A stretch of 64,000 bases of DNA from the NCBI GenBank assembly GCA_033584155.1, contig CP138355.1:2123501-2187500 (forward strand), read 5' to 3'. Every line of letters begins with the position of its first letter. Positions within the stretch are counted from its first letter, which is position 1. This document shows, in pieces, positions 46,701-54,472 of this stretch. The stretch is from Candidatus Electrothrix scaldis (lineage in GTDB: Bacteria; Desulfobacterota; Desulfobulbia; Desulfobulbales; Desulfobulbaceae). The translations under genes and the position numbers were made by a program. The notes under the pieces were generated by a model. The model searched no databases and was not told the DNA's origin. It worked only from the letters and a program-made list of their open reading frames with translations.

Positions 46701-46756
46701 AAGGGAATCAGCGACAAGAGCATCAGCCAGCACATCATGCTTTTCAGCCTGAACAT
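43709..46756 (-). CDS. Secreted multidomain M23-family (LytM) protein
   Basis: A 1015-residue exported protein: signal peptide 1-24; a DUF4382-like domain (about 32-145); a ZU5-like domain (about 200-275); an M23 peptidase-type domain with HPAAD (His360, Asp364) and HLHFE (His452, His454), the zinc and catalytic residues of LytM enzymes; a golvesin/Xly-type binding domain (about 515-690, GTWYFDIPETGLYMIDAS); two IPT/TIG-like domains each carrying FQLEGCVDIE-type Cys motifs; and a C-terminal bacterial-Ig-like region. It may remodel peptidoglycan or bind a surface ligand. The start has GAGGTG upstream. A GEMM riboswitch lies in its leader. Confidence 0.88.
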   Translation of the reverse strand: MFRLKSMMCWLMLLSLIPLGSAWAKKPKGDEGIVSGIALDVVRVEACARGKRCVTASGPIQLDLLDLADGKVDFANQVLLPAKTKELRLVLGDNNTITVNNEEFPLTVPSGQTSGLKLKGRKAFPREGGLLSSLTLNLNLKKQLVVRAKRSKSKGKGKKREISYVYSYKLKPVIKVATAEVAPMTDEVAAVVAMPDEESEIKIGETFSLVIPAGAVSEPMVISVEETKYTVEVLDEETGEVVEKPALSSNYELSPDGAEFNEPLVITIPYDPETLPSDVSEYDLAVYLDGERIPTDINTMSKTATADVWHFTDAIVDREGRQTFETQMPIDNRFQPNNIGYKFMTYHEACYGATCENIYHPAADINAANDINENVPFFAIADGTVIANSTSWGGIVIEHVLPDGKIYYSQYGHMNHLTKEEDEVLQPDMGVKKGDKIGYIGKVGGSSGMTPHLHFEIRSNFHTGADYADFYCPKLDGCDVLTTRKEVFEYYESPLAFVRSYENPCKTVIIVEDSVTYPGIGEDDDDNRIKDNKVISPDGGVVIKERFFKPYPSSFFGPRDPRYNLPEWSTGSGGELSGFGGNYHYAPTVSGETPTYAGTWYFDIPETGLYMIDASVPANHATTEKAKYRIYHNKRYDNVTINQAIVSGPLDDRWVRLGVFDFVEGNDHYVKLRNNTGETNKEVGFDALKLVKVSDAAVTSVSPATAKLNELTTFTVSGQSLPSNLLFWLDGCLDVERLDSTSTFMQFRCTPSSSGIKSGMIRFRPYSVVLNEFTVDVKHAPEVPEVTSVSPAAAILGDPTDFTIMGKNLPSTLSFQLEGCVDIESIGHKSSTYMQFRCTPVSTGEKDGILRDRPSGTILHSFKVTVGNAPPNEELVLKAVRVDLSEKDNSAATCSYISAEDLKTEDEERCSVASGGTIHEGERVTYKATAYFAKNVGTGDVNHVAGEYVEDCNGEDVTNECTWMATPTMYVTSYGNGEIEALPGSAGQTVKMKCLYYHSPSNIQIVGTLPITINP

Positions 46757-47281
46757 CGTACACCTCGCTTCATTATGATTATGCGGACGGCACCACGCCG
46801 TACCGCGTTACGTATTCCGCGTATTTTTGAAGAATATGTACACAAAGAGAGGTGCAGCAGGATGACAGGCGTGCAGAGAAAACTGCAAAAGACAGGCTTG
46901 TCCGTATGACTGGAGGCGGTATCCCGGCAGGATACACCTTTCGAGAACTTCACAACATACTCCCCGGTACAGATAAAAGCAGGTAACCCGGCTGTCTCCT
47001 CCCCGAAGACCCGTGGCTTTCCGACACCGCCTCACGACGGCTGTGGCTTTATCAACTTTCCGATCCGACCGGAAAGCAGGGCACCCGCTTAGTTAAATAA
47101 GCATTGCCAATGGTTATGAAAAACGCAACTTAGCCTTATAGCGGCGTTTCTGTCAACTTCTTTTTATAGAAAACCTTGACGTAACGAGGGGATACTGCGT
47201 AAAAATGCTTGCGGCGCAACAAAAAAGAATCAAGTTGGGATCAGGCCCTGCATCCAACAAGATACGCAGGGCACCTTCCTC
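46757..47281. other. Long 5' leader region of the M23-family gene
   Basis: 525 bp upstream of the minus-strand M23-family gene. It contains the riboswitch at 46972-47053 and a GC-rich hairpin candidate just downstream of it on the minus strand (GGTGTATCC with GGGATACCGCC, near 46910-46940). No protein gene was found. Confidence 0.5.
46972..47053 (-). promoter_or_regulatory. GEMM-type (c-di-GMP or cGAMP) riboswitch
   Basis: On the minus strand the segment reads GATAAAGCC, a stem capped by the GNRA tetraloop GTGA (CCGTC-GTGA-GGCGG), then TCGGAAAGCCACGGGTCT, and closes GAGACAGCCGGGTTACC. The AAAGCC, ACGGGTCT and AGACAGCCGGGTTACC blocks in this order are the GEMM-I consensus known from Geobacter and relatives. 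The aptamer sits about 215 nt before the M23-family start codon. Terminal GATAAA/TTTATC can pair. Which dinucleotide it binds cannot be decided by eye. Confidence 0.82.
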
Positions 47282-47659
47282 CTACATAGGCCGTCCCTCG
47301 GGATCAGGCATAACCAGCCTGCCCGGGTCCACCCCTGGAATCTCCGGCTGAACCAGATCCACCCGCACATACATGGTCGTGTCGTCAGACGGGATGTCCT
47401 CTGGACCCAGGTCAAGGTGACCGGGAACAAAGGTGATCGCGTCGAACAGGGTCAGCATATGGCCTTTGCTGATACTCTTGTAAATGGCATCTGCTATGTA
47501 ATCATGGATAGACTGGGCCAGCTCCTCGGTAGCATCAGGATGGGCCTTGACGATGTCCCGCAGGATGGTCAGTATACTGACCTCCTTGCCCTGGTTCTGG
47601 TTCGGGGTATCCTCTCCAGGGGAGGACATGAGGGTGAGTTTCTGTTTAGGTCGTATCAT
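47282..47659 (-). CDS. Hypothetical protein
   Basis: A 125-residue soluble protein I do not recognise. It is acidic, with a possible helical segment (VSILTILRDIVKAHPDATEELAQSIHDYIADAIYKS) and a proline-rich acidic C-terminus (VQPEIPGVDPGRLVMPDPEG). GGAG 8 bp before the ATG supports the start. It stands alone upstream of the riboswitch on the same strand. Confidence 0.6.
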   Translation of the reverse strand: MIRPKQKLTLMSSPGEDTPNQNQGKEVSILTILRDIVKAHPDATEELAQSIHDYIADAIYKSISKGHMLTLFDAITFVPGHLDLGPEDIPSDDTTMYVRVDLVQPEIPGVDPGRLVMPDPEGRPM

Positions 47660-47735
47660 AAGGCTTCTCCGTTCAGGTTAACGATATGGCGGTGTGCTGA
47701 CCGCACCCTGCATGGACGGGCGATTGAAGAGAGCT

Positions 47736-47774
47736 CGTAGGTTGCGGGTAAGCGGAGCAAACCCCAATCTACGG
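47736..47774. repeat. CGTAGGTTG repeat, third copy
   Basis: Begins CGTAGGTTGCGGGTAAGC and ends in CTACGG, so the ends are complementary. Same family as 43612-43697. Confidence 0.55.
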
Positions 47775-48010
47775 AACTGCGGAACAAGTCGCGCTCATTC
47801 GGCATTGCGGCCCGAGAAAAGGCAGCAAGGAACTGAAGCAGTGTTTTAATTGCCTGTATTACTGCTTCAATGAAAGATAAGCCTACAGACTCTTAATTGT
47901 CCTGTCAATAAAAAACTATTTATATCAGTATGATCGCTAACAGTTATTATTCCCGCACAAGGTTAAAGCCTTTGTAGGATTTGACTGAATAATCTCAGCA
48001 AACTAACGGA

Positions 48011-48039
48011 TTGATTTTCCCTCAGGTCGCTCCTATAAT
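48011..48039 (+). promoter_or_regulatory. Putative sigma-70 promoter for the OleD-like reductase
   Basis: TTGATT at 48011-48016 and a perfect TATAAT at 48034-48039 with a 17-bp spacer, about 100 bp before the ATG. Confidence 0.6.
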
Positions 48040-48143
48040 TCCACACCTGAACACGGGGATTATATTTGTTGTTGATTTCTTGATAGAGTAATAGAGTAAT
48101 AGAGTAGGAGAATGTGTTGACGACGACGATAAGCAGGGGAGCT

Positions 48144-49148
48144 ATGAAGAAGAGTAAGGTATTGGTTACTGGCGGGGGAGGATTTATCGGCCTGGCCCTG
48201 GTGCAGGAACTCTGTCGACAGGGTAAGGATGTCCGAGTCTTAGGCCGGCGGCGTTATCCTGCTGTTGAGGAGGCTGGGGCGGTCTCGCTGCAAGGGGATA
48301 TTTGTGACCTGGAAGCTGTCCGGCAGGCTGCGGCAGGCTGCGATACTGTTTTTCATGTTGCAGCCAAGGCAGGTATCTGGGGACCATTTCATGAGTACTA
48401 CTCCATTAATGTTCTTGGTACCTTGAACGTCTTAGCTGCCTGCCAGGAATTGGGGATAGGCAATCTGGTCTATACCTCGACCCCGTCCGTGGTTTTTGAT
48501 GGTCATGATTTGACCGGAGCAGATGAATCGCTTCCTTATTCCTCTCAACCTCTCTGTGCCTATGCCGCTACCAAGATTCTTGCTGAGCAGCATGTTTTAC
48601 GGAATAACTCAGCCTCTCTGCGCACAGCGGCCATTCGTCCCCATCTTGTTTGGGGGCCTGGTGACACCAATCTTATCCCCCGTTTGATGGCTCGGGGGAG
48701 GGAGCAGAGCCTCCGCATCGTCGGGACAGGAGAAAATCAGGTGGATATCGCCTATATTGATAATGTGGTGCATGCTCATCTGTTGGCTGCGGAAAATCTT
48801 GCTGACCAGGGGACAGCTGCTGGACAGGCCTTTTTTATTGGCCAACAGGAGCCGGTGCTGCTTTGGTCCTGGATCAATGAGCTTTTTACCCGGATGGACG
48901 TGCCTCCGGTCACATCCCAGGTGGGGTTGGGTACGGCAAAGACCGTAGGTTGGTTGCTGGAAAAAGGCTCGGTTTTGCTGGGAAAAACACAGGAACCCAA
49001 GATGACCCGTTTTTTGGCAGAGCAACTGGCCATGTCACATTGGTTTAGCAAGAAAAAGGCTGAGACATTATTAGGCTATCAGGAAAAGGTTTCGACAGAG
49101 CTTGGAATGGAGCGTTTGATTGCTTGGTTGCAGCAGGAGCGGCTGTAG
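48144..49148 (+). CDS. OleD-like NAD(P)-dependent reductase (3-beta-HSD family)
   Basis: A 334-residue extended short-chain dehydrogenase. Rossmann motif TGGGGFIGLAL near residue 8, HVAAKAGIWGPFHEYYSINVLGT, YTSTPSVVFDGHDLTG and the catalytic YAATK (Tyr/Lys). The phrase RPHLVWGPGDTNLIPRL is characteristic of OleD, which reduces 2-alkyl-3-ketoalkanoates in long-chain olefin synthesis. The ATG at 48144 with AGGGGAG is preferred over the TTG at 48114. oleA, oleB and oleC are not in the window, so the pathway role is not certain. Confidence 0.85.
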   Translation: MKKSKVLVTGGGGFIGLALVQELCRQGKDVRVLGRRRYPAVEEAGAVSLQGDICDLEAVRQAAAGCDTVFHVAAKAGIWGPFHEYYSINVLGTLNVLAACQELGIGNLVYTSTPSVVFDGHDLTGADESLPYSSQPLCAYAATKILAEQHVLRNNSASLRTAAIRPHLVWGPGDTNLIPRLMARGREQSLRIVGTGENQVDIAYIDNVVHAHLLAAENLADQGTAAGQAFFIGQQEPVLLWSWINELFTRMDVPPVTSQVGLGTAKTVGWLLEKGSVLLGKTQEPKMTRFLAEQLAMSHWFSKKKAETLLGYQEKVSTELGMERLIAWLQQERL

Positions 49149-49277
49149 CCCGTTGCTCAGAAGAAAAATCAGGTAAAGACCGCGTCGTCGGTAGGGTGTT
49201 ATTCCCATTTAGATAAAAATGTGGTATGCCTTTTTGTAGGTTATAAAAGCACGAGACTGATCACTGAGGGTATTGCA

Positions 49278-49307
49278 TTGGTTGTTAAAGAGGGATTTTT
49301 ATATAAT
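49278..49307 (+). promoter_or_regulatory. Putative ppk2 promoter
   Basis: TTGGTT and TATAAT with an 18-bp spacer lie just before the ribosome site of ppk2, giving a short leader. Confidence 0.35.
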
Positions 49308-49325
49308 TGACGAGGAAAAGGAATA

Positions 49326-50240
49326 ATGGCGGACAAAAAAGAGAAAGAAGCGGGGAAAAAAAAAGAGAGTCCGATCAAGGTGAAGCTTCTTGAAGGGACA
49401 GCAATGAAAAATATGAACAAAAAAGAAAAAAAAGACCGCCGTGCCGTATGGATTAAAAAGGCCACCCTGGATTATGAAGTTGAGCTGAAAAGTATGCAGG
49501 TCGAACTCATGAAGCTGCAAAAGCACATGAAAGCCACTGGCATGCGGGTGCTGGCTATTTTTGAAGGTCGTGATGCCGCAGGCAAGGGTGGAACCATCAA
49601 GCGGATCACCGCCTTTCTCAATCCCCGAAATACCCGGGTGGTAGCTCTGTCAAAGCCCAGTGATACCGAGATAACTCAGTGGTATTTTCAGCGCTATGCC
49701 CCCCATCTTCCCGCTGCTGGGGAGTTAGTGCTCTTTGATCGCTCCTGGTACAATCGGGCAATGGTGGAGCCGGTCATGGGATTCTGCACTGATGAGCAGC
49801 ATAAGCGCTTTCTTAAGGATGTGCCCTTGTTTGAGCAGATGTTGGTCAAAGACGGCATTCTTCTTTTTAAGTTTTACTTTTCTGTTTCCAAAGATGAGCA
49901 ATCCCGAAGATTTGAATCTCGTAAGCATGACCTCCTCAAGCAGTATAAGCTGTCGCCAGTGGATAATCTGGCACAGCAGCTCTGGGATAAGTACAGCGTA
50001 AAAAAATTTCAGATGCTCAATGAGTCTAACCGCACCCTTACTCCGTGGACGATCATTCGGTCGGACAACAAGAAAAAAGCCAGAATAAATTGCATGAAGC
50101 ATATTCTTTCCAATATTGAATATAACAAAAAGATAGACCCGGAAAAACTCATCCCGGACCCAGAAATTGTGATTTCTGGTATTGATGAGATCAAGCATAT
50201 GGAAAGAAATCTTTTTCAGCCCACGCAGCTCAGGGGATAA
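49326..50240 (+). CDS. ppk2: Polyphosphate kinase 2
   Basis: A 304-residue PPK2, which moves phosphate between polyphosphate and nucleotides. The P-loop-like Walker A FEGRDAAGKGGTIKR is near residue 80, the lid/Walker B FDRSWYNRAMVEPVMGF near 139-155, and SRRFESRKHD follows. A lysine-rich N-terminal 50 residues (KKEKEAGKKKESPIK) is typical of larger PPK2 proteins. GAGGAAAAGG precedes the ATG. With ppk1 at 23656 the organism can both make and use polyphosphate. Confidence 0.94.
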   Translation: MADKKEKEAGKKKESPIKVKLLEGTAMKNMNKKEKKDRRAVWIKKATLDYEVELKSMQVELMKLQKHMKATGMRVLAIFEGRDAAGKGGTIKRITAFLNPRNTRVVALSKPSDTEITQWYFQRYAPHLPAAGELVLFDRSWYNRAMVEPVMGFCTDEQHKRFLKDVPLFEQMLVKDGILLFKFYFSVSKDEQSRRFESRKHDLLKQYKLSPVDNLAQQLWDKYSVKKFQMLNESNRTLTPWTIIRSDNKKKARINCMKHILSNIEYNKKIDPEKLIPDPEIVISGIDEIKHMERNLFQPTQLRG

Positions 50241-50317
50241 GGTAAGTTCTGTACCGGGCCGTTATCCCAAAGATGTGCTGGTAGAAAAATAATACAGATC
50301 AACCCAAGGAAGATCCA

Positions 50318-50878
50318 ATGGTTACACTCAGCTTTTTCTTTTGGTTTCTTATCCTGCTGTTCGCGACCATCGGTTCCATGCGCGGGTGGGCAAAAGAGAT
50401 GCTCGTCTCCTTTAGCCTCATTATGGCTCTTTTTATCATGCAGGTCGGGTTGACCCATGTTGGGCCAATAAAGAAATTATGGAAGGCAATGGATGGGTCA
50501 ACCCAATTCTATGCGGCCTCCCTCATCTTAATTCTCTTTGCCCTTTTTGGCTATCATACACCTAATGCCAAAAAGGTGAATGTGAAGTTATCGCAGGATA
50601 ATAAGAGCGCTGCCCGGCATTGGCTACAGGACATGATGCTGGGCGCTATCTTGGGGGCTGGTAATGGCTATCTTTTGGCGGGAACGCTTTGGTTTTTTTT
50701 GGATTTGGCAAAGTATCCGGTCCCAGACTGGGTATTGACTGCGCCAGATCAAACAACTCCAGCCGGAGAGGCTGCATTAAAGCTTATTAACTGGCTGCCG
50801 CCGGTTTGGCTGGAAATACCGGTTATCTATTTTGTGGTGGCCGTGGTTTTTACTTTTGTGATTATTGTCTTGATTTGA
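50318..50878 (+). CDS. CvpA-like membrane protein
   Basis: A 186-residue protein with about four hydrophobic segments: residues 5-20, 30-47, 65-80 and a final pair near 110-130 and 163-186. The opening LILLFATIGSMRGWAKEMLV resembles CvpA/colicin V production proteins (a WxKGxxxE-like motif after the first helix). No catalytic motif is seen. It lies 77 bp after ppk2 and may be co-transcribed with it. Confidence 0.65.
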   Translation: MVTLSFFFWFLILLFATIGSMRGWAKEMLVSFSLIMALFIMQVGLTHVGPIKKLWKAMDGSTQFYAASLILILFALFGYHTPNAKKVNVKLSQDNKSAARHWLQDMMLGAILGAGNGYLLAGTLWFFLDLAKYPVPDWVLTAPDQTTPAGEAALKLINWLPPVWLEIPVIYFVVAVVFTFVIIVLI

Positions 50879-50911
50879 CAGAAGTATCTCTTGTTTGTCA
50901 TGCCCAGGGCA

Positions 50912-50936
50912 TAGGGGCGAACCTCTGTGTTTGCCC
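50912..50936. repeat. GTAGGG-family REP-like element, variant
   Basis: ATAGGGGCGAACCTCTGTG-TTTGCCC at 50912-50936 matches the unit at 75-100 except for a few bases. It lies between the converging CvpA-like and era genes. Confidence 0.55.
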
Positions 50937-50943
50937 AAATCCC

Positions 50944-51888
50944 TCACATGCCCAACTCCCGCAGGATCTGTTCGTTACTGGTCCAGTGCTTCTTCACCTT
51001 AATCCAGAGTTTGAGCTGAACCTTGCAGTAAAGCAATTTCTCAATTTCCTTGCTTGCAGCCTTACGGATGTCACCCAGCATCTTGCCTTGCTTGCCGATA
51101 ATAATCCCCTTTTGTGATCCCCGTTCTACCAAAATGGTGGCATGAATCTGGACTGGTCCGCCAAAGGGGTCTTCCTTGAACGAGTCTATGAGCACTGCTG
51201 TGGAGTAGGGAACCTCCTGCCGGGTACGGAGAAAGATTTTTTCCCGGATCAGCTCTGCCACAATAAAACGCTCTGTTGCATCTGTGGGGATATCATCGGG
51301 ATAGTATTGCGGTCCTACTGGCAGCTGCCCCACTAAGGTCTGGAGCAGAGTGTCTGTTCCATCACCTTCCAGGGCGGAAATGGGTACAACAGCCTGAAAA
51401 GGATGCATGCGTGTGAAGCGTTCCATCATGGGGAGCAATTCTTCTTTGGCCAGCTGATCCACCTTGTTCAGGGCTAGTACTGCTGGGCATGGTATCTTGC
51501 TGAAATAGTCCTTGTATTCTGCAAAGCGTTTTTCCGCTTTCTTCGGGTTCCCGGCCAAGGTGTGCAGGTCCTGCGCGTCAACCAGGAATAGCACCGCATC
51601 GGCCTCGGTCAGGGTCTCCAGAGCAATGCGCACCATCTCCTGATTGATCATCTCTTTGGCCTTATGCAGGCCCGGTGTGTCCAACATGATCATCTGAAAA
51701 TCAGGCCCGGTCACAATGCCCAGGATACGGTTGCGTGTTGTTTGGGGTAGGGGAGTAACAATGGCTATTTTTTGCTCCAGATACCTATTGAGCAGCGTGG
51801 ATTTGCCCGCATTGGGCGGGCCGATCACCGCAACCACACCGGAGCGGTGTTCTTTCGGGGAGGAGTTATCCAGAAGGATGGAATTCAT
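50944..51888 (-). CDS. era: GTPase Era
   Basis: A 314-residue ribosome-assembly GTPase that binds the 3' end of 16S rRNA. G1 is GPPNAGKST (near residues 23-31), G3 DTPGLHK, G4 NKVD (near 140), followed by ISALEGDG. The C-terminal KH domain shows VERGSQKGIIIGKQGKML, with IGKQG as the RNA-binding loop. Length is normal. It converges on the CvpA-like gene across the REP element. Confidence 0.96.
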   Translation of the reverse strand: MNSILLDNSSPKEHRSGVVAVIGPPNAGKSTLLNRYLEQKIAIVTPLPQTTRNRILGIVTGPDFQMIMLDTPGLHKAKEMINQEMVRIALETLTEADAVLFLVDAQDLHTLAGNPKKAEKRFAEYKDYFSKIPCPAVLALNKVDQLAKEELLPMMERFTRMHPFQAVVPISALEGDGTDTLLQTLVGQLPVGPQYYPDDIPTDATERFIVAELIREKIFLRTRQEVPYSTAVLIDSFKEDPFGGPVQIHATILVERGSQKGIIIGKQGKMLGDIRKAASKEIEKLLYCKVQLKLWIKVKKHWTSNEQILRELGM

Positions 51889-52272
51889 TTTTGAACGTTC
51901 TTCCTTTTGCTGATATCCGCTGTTTGCGGGCGTATCAATAAAATATTTTTTAATACCTTACCTAAGGGGCTGGGATCTTTATTTTCGGGCGGGCCGTTTC
52001 CGTTCAATGTACTCTGAGTTTTCCGGGATGCAAGTTCTTTCCTGCCTCTTTCGCTGTTCTCAGAGGAATAATCCAGTAAAACCTTTGTGTTCTTGTCGTG
52101 TTATCTGTATACTCAAAGAAAGCAAATCCTTCTTGTGCTGAACTTCCTCCCAAAGAATATGCAAAATATACAGGCATCCTTTGACAGACCGGGGTCGGAT
52201 TGATATGCTTATCAGTTTTCTTTGACAGTCCTCCGGCCTTCTGGATGCCGGTTTTATATATTTTTTCAACCT
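51889..52272. other. Divergent intergenic region between era and the RNase gene
   Basis: 384 bp with one good plus-strand promoter candidate (52181-52209). No gene or RNA structure was recognised. Confidence 0.45.
52181..52209 (+). promoter_or_regulatory. Putative promoter for the RNase II/R gene
   Basis: TTGACA at 52181-52186 and TATGCT at 52204-52209 are 17 bp apart, about 65 bp before the start codon. Confidence 0.45.
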
Positions 52273-54282
52273 ATGACAATGACACCTCCCGGAACTATTA
52301 TCGAATATCTTGACAGCGGACGTTTTATCTGTGGTCTTGTCCTGCAAGACAGCAATAACCGTCTGCGCCTACTCAACCAAAACGGGCGGGAAATGAATCT
52401 GCCTGCCTCCCGTGTGGTTACAGCCTCCAAAACAAAACATCAGGTCAATACCAGTCGTGAAGATCATATTGCTCTGCTCAAGGAGATGGCCGCGATACGG
52501 GCTGATTTGACCGAATCCATCCCACTGGAAGAAATCTGGGAGCTGGCCAGTGAAGAGGAGGAAAGCGCGTTTCCGGCAGATTTTCTTGCGGAGCTCTCCT
52601 TTGGAGACAATTTAACCGATGACCAGTCAGCAGCCTTTCTTCGGGCCGTGTTTACGGATCGTTTTTTCTTTAAGTATAAAAACGAGATGGTCAATGTTCA
52701 TACCCCGGAACAGGTGGAACAATTGCGCCATCAGCGGCAGAAGGAAAAGGAAAAAGAGGTTATTCTAACGACAGGTGCTGCCCATTTACAGGCCATCATG
52801 AAGGGTGAGCAGGTGAGTGTTGAAGAGTGGCCTGATCGAGAGAAAATCCTGGCATGGATCGCTGATTTTGTCCTGTTTGAGAGCGAAGCGGAACAGGCTG
52901 ATTTGGTCCGCCAGCTTCTGAAAAAGGCTGAACTGCATCAGCCCAATAAGGCCTATCAGCTTTTAGTACGGGCCGGTGTGTGGGAACGGGATGAGAATCT
53001 TCCTCTGCTTCGAGCCGAACAGCCTGTGGAGTTTAGCCCGGAATTATTGGCGCATGCGGAAAGTATTAAAGAACCCACGGCTGAGGAACTCTTAGCTGAC
53101 CCTAAGCGTAAGGATTTTCGGGAACTGGATACCCTGACTATTGACGGCGCTTCCACCCGTGATTACGACGATGCCCTGCATGTGGAAGAACTTGAAAACG
53201 GGAATATCCTGGTCGGAATTCATATCTCCGATGTCAGTTATTTCTTGAGCCAAAAGAGTCCCTTGTTTCAGGAAAGTATGGAGCGTGCCACCTCGCTCTA
53301 TTTTCCGGAAGGCCAGATTCCCATGATGCCCCGTGAGCTTTCCCAGGGTGTATTCAGCTTGATCAAAGACAGGGTTCGCCCGGCAATCAGTTTTCTGGTG
53401 AAGGTCTCTCCTGACGGAGAGGTGTTGAGCAGCAGGATCGTTCCCAGCGTGATCCAGGTGAAACGGCAGCTCAGCTACACAGAGACAGATAAGATGATGG
53501 AAACGGATCGGGATCTGAGCCTGCTTAACCGGGTGCGGCAACAGCTGCGCCTCAAACGGGTTGAGCGCGGCGCCCTGCTTCTTTCTTTTCCTGATGTGAA
53601 TATTTATGTCAATAATCAAGGGAAGGTTTCTATAAACCTCAGCCCCTCTGATAGCCCATCCCGGAATTTAGTTTCGGAATGTATGATTTTGGCCAATGGG
53701 GTGGCTGCTGATTATTTGGCTGCTCAGGAAGCTCCTGGCCTCTTCCGTTCCCAACCACCGCCCCGCAAACGTCTGATCTCCGGGGTGCAGAACAGTCTTC
53801 AGGATATCGCCTGCCAGCGTCGTTTCCTGGCTCGGGGTGAGCTCACGATCCATCCCAAACCCCATTCCGGCCTGGGTCTGAATTGTTATACCACCATTAC
53901 CTCACCTATTCGCCGTTTTCTTGATACGGCCATGCAGCTCCAGATTTCCCATATGATTCATGGGCGGGGTATGCTTTTTTCCGCAGATATGTGCAAAAAC
54001 TTTGCAGGCACTATTCAACAGAAATTGGGACGGGCCAATAAGGTGCGTCAGCATCGGCATCGTTATTGGGTCCTTCGCTATCTGGAAGATTTGGTTGGGA
54101 AAAGGGTCTCCGCTCTTGTGGTCAGTCATGGACCAAAGCGGGTAAGTCTGCTTTTGCTCGATTGTCTTTTTGATATTGATCTGGCTGTTCATCCCTCCTT
54201 TCCTGTGGAGCCTGGTGACACGGTCAAGGTGCGTATAAGTAAAGCTGATGCTCTGGATAACACTTTAAAAGTGGATTGGTGA
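52273..54282 (+). CDS. RNase II/R-family exoribonuclease
   Basis: A 669-residue 3'-to-5' exoribonuclease. The RNB catalytic core shows [17 protein letters not shown] near residue 290-305 (the clustered Asp residues bind Mg), then [24 protein letters not shown] and [12 protein letters not shown] near 540-550. An N-terminal OB-like region ([17 protein letters not shown]) and a C-terminal S1-like region are present. It is shorter than E. coli RNase R and closer to the RNase II-like forms of deltaproteobacteria. The ATG at 52273 or 52279 lacks a clear ribosome site. Confidence 0.92.
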   Translation: MTMTPPGTIIEYLDSGRFICGLVLQDSNNRLRLLNQNGREMNLPASRVVTASKTKHQVNTSREDHIALLKEMAAIRADLTESIPLEEIWELASEEEESAFPADFLAELSFGDNLTDDQSAAFLRAVFTDRFFFKYKNEMVNVHTPEQVEQLRHQRQKEKEKEVILTTGAAHLQAIMKGEQVSVEEWPDREKILAWIADFVLFESEAEQADLVRQLLKKAELHQPNKAYQLLVRAGVWERDENLPLLRAEQPVEFSPELLAHAESIKEPTAEELLADPKRKDFRELDTLTIDGASTRDYDDALHVEELENGNILVGIHISDVSYFLSQKSPLFQESMERATSLYFPEGQIPMMPRELSQGVFSLIKDRVRPAISFLVKVSPDGEVLSSRIVPSVIQVKRQLSYTETDKMMETDRDLSLLNRVRQQLRLKRVERGALLLSFPDVNIYVNNQGKVSINLSPSDSPSRNLVSECMILANGVAADYLAAQEAPGLFRSQPPPRKRLISGVQNSLQDIACQRRFLARGELTIHPKPHSGLGLNCYTTITSPIRRFLDTAMQLQISHMIHGRGMLFSADMCKNFAGTIQQKLGRANKVRQHRHRYWVLRYLEDLVGKRVSALVVSHGPKRVSLLLLDCLFDIDLAVHPSFPVEPGDTVKVRISKADALDNTLKVDW

Positions 54283-54472
54283 ATTTTGAGGGAAAACGCA
54301 GCTGTTTTGTGACCAAGGTCGAAAATGCGGTGTTTTGCAAAAAAATATCAGGAAAAGATGAAATGAATGCGTTAAAATAATGGGGCTGTTCATAGGAACA
54401 GGAGAGAGCGCCGGAGAAGAAGATCCGCAATCCTTTCACCTCTGCCCGGGACAGGCCTACCCTGAAAAAGTA

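Larger units (their letters stand above)
47660..48143. other. Intergenic region with repeat, hairpin and promoter
   Basis: 484 bp. It holds a CGTAGGTTG repeat (47736-47774), a 9-bp stem TGAAGCAGT/ACTGCTTCA (47834-47842 with 47861-47869) and the oleD promoter. No gene is seen. Confidence 0.5.
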
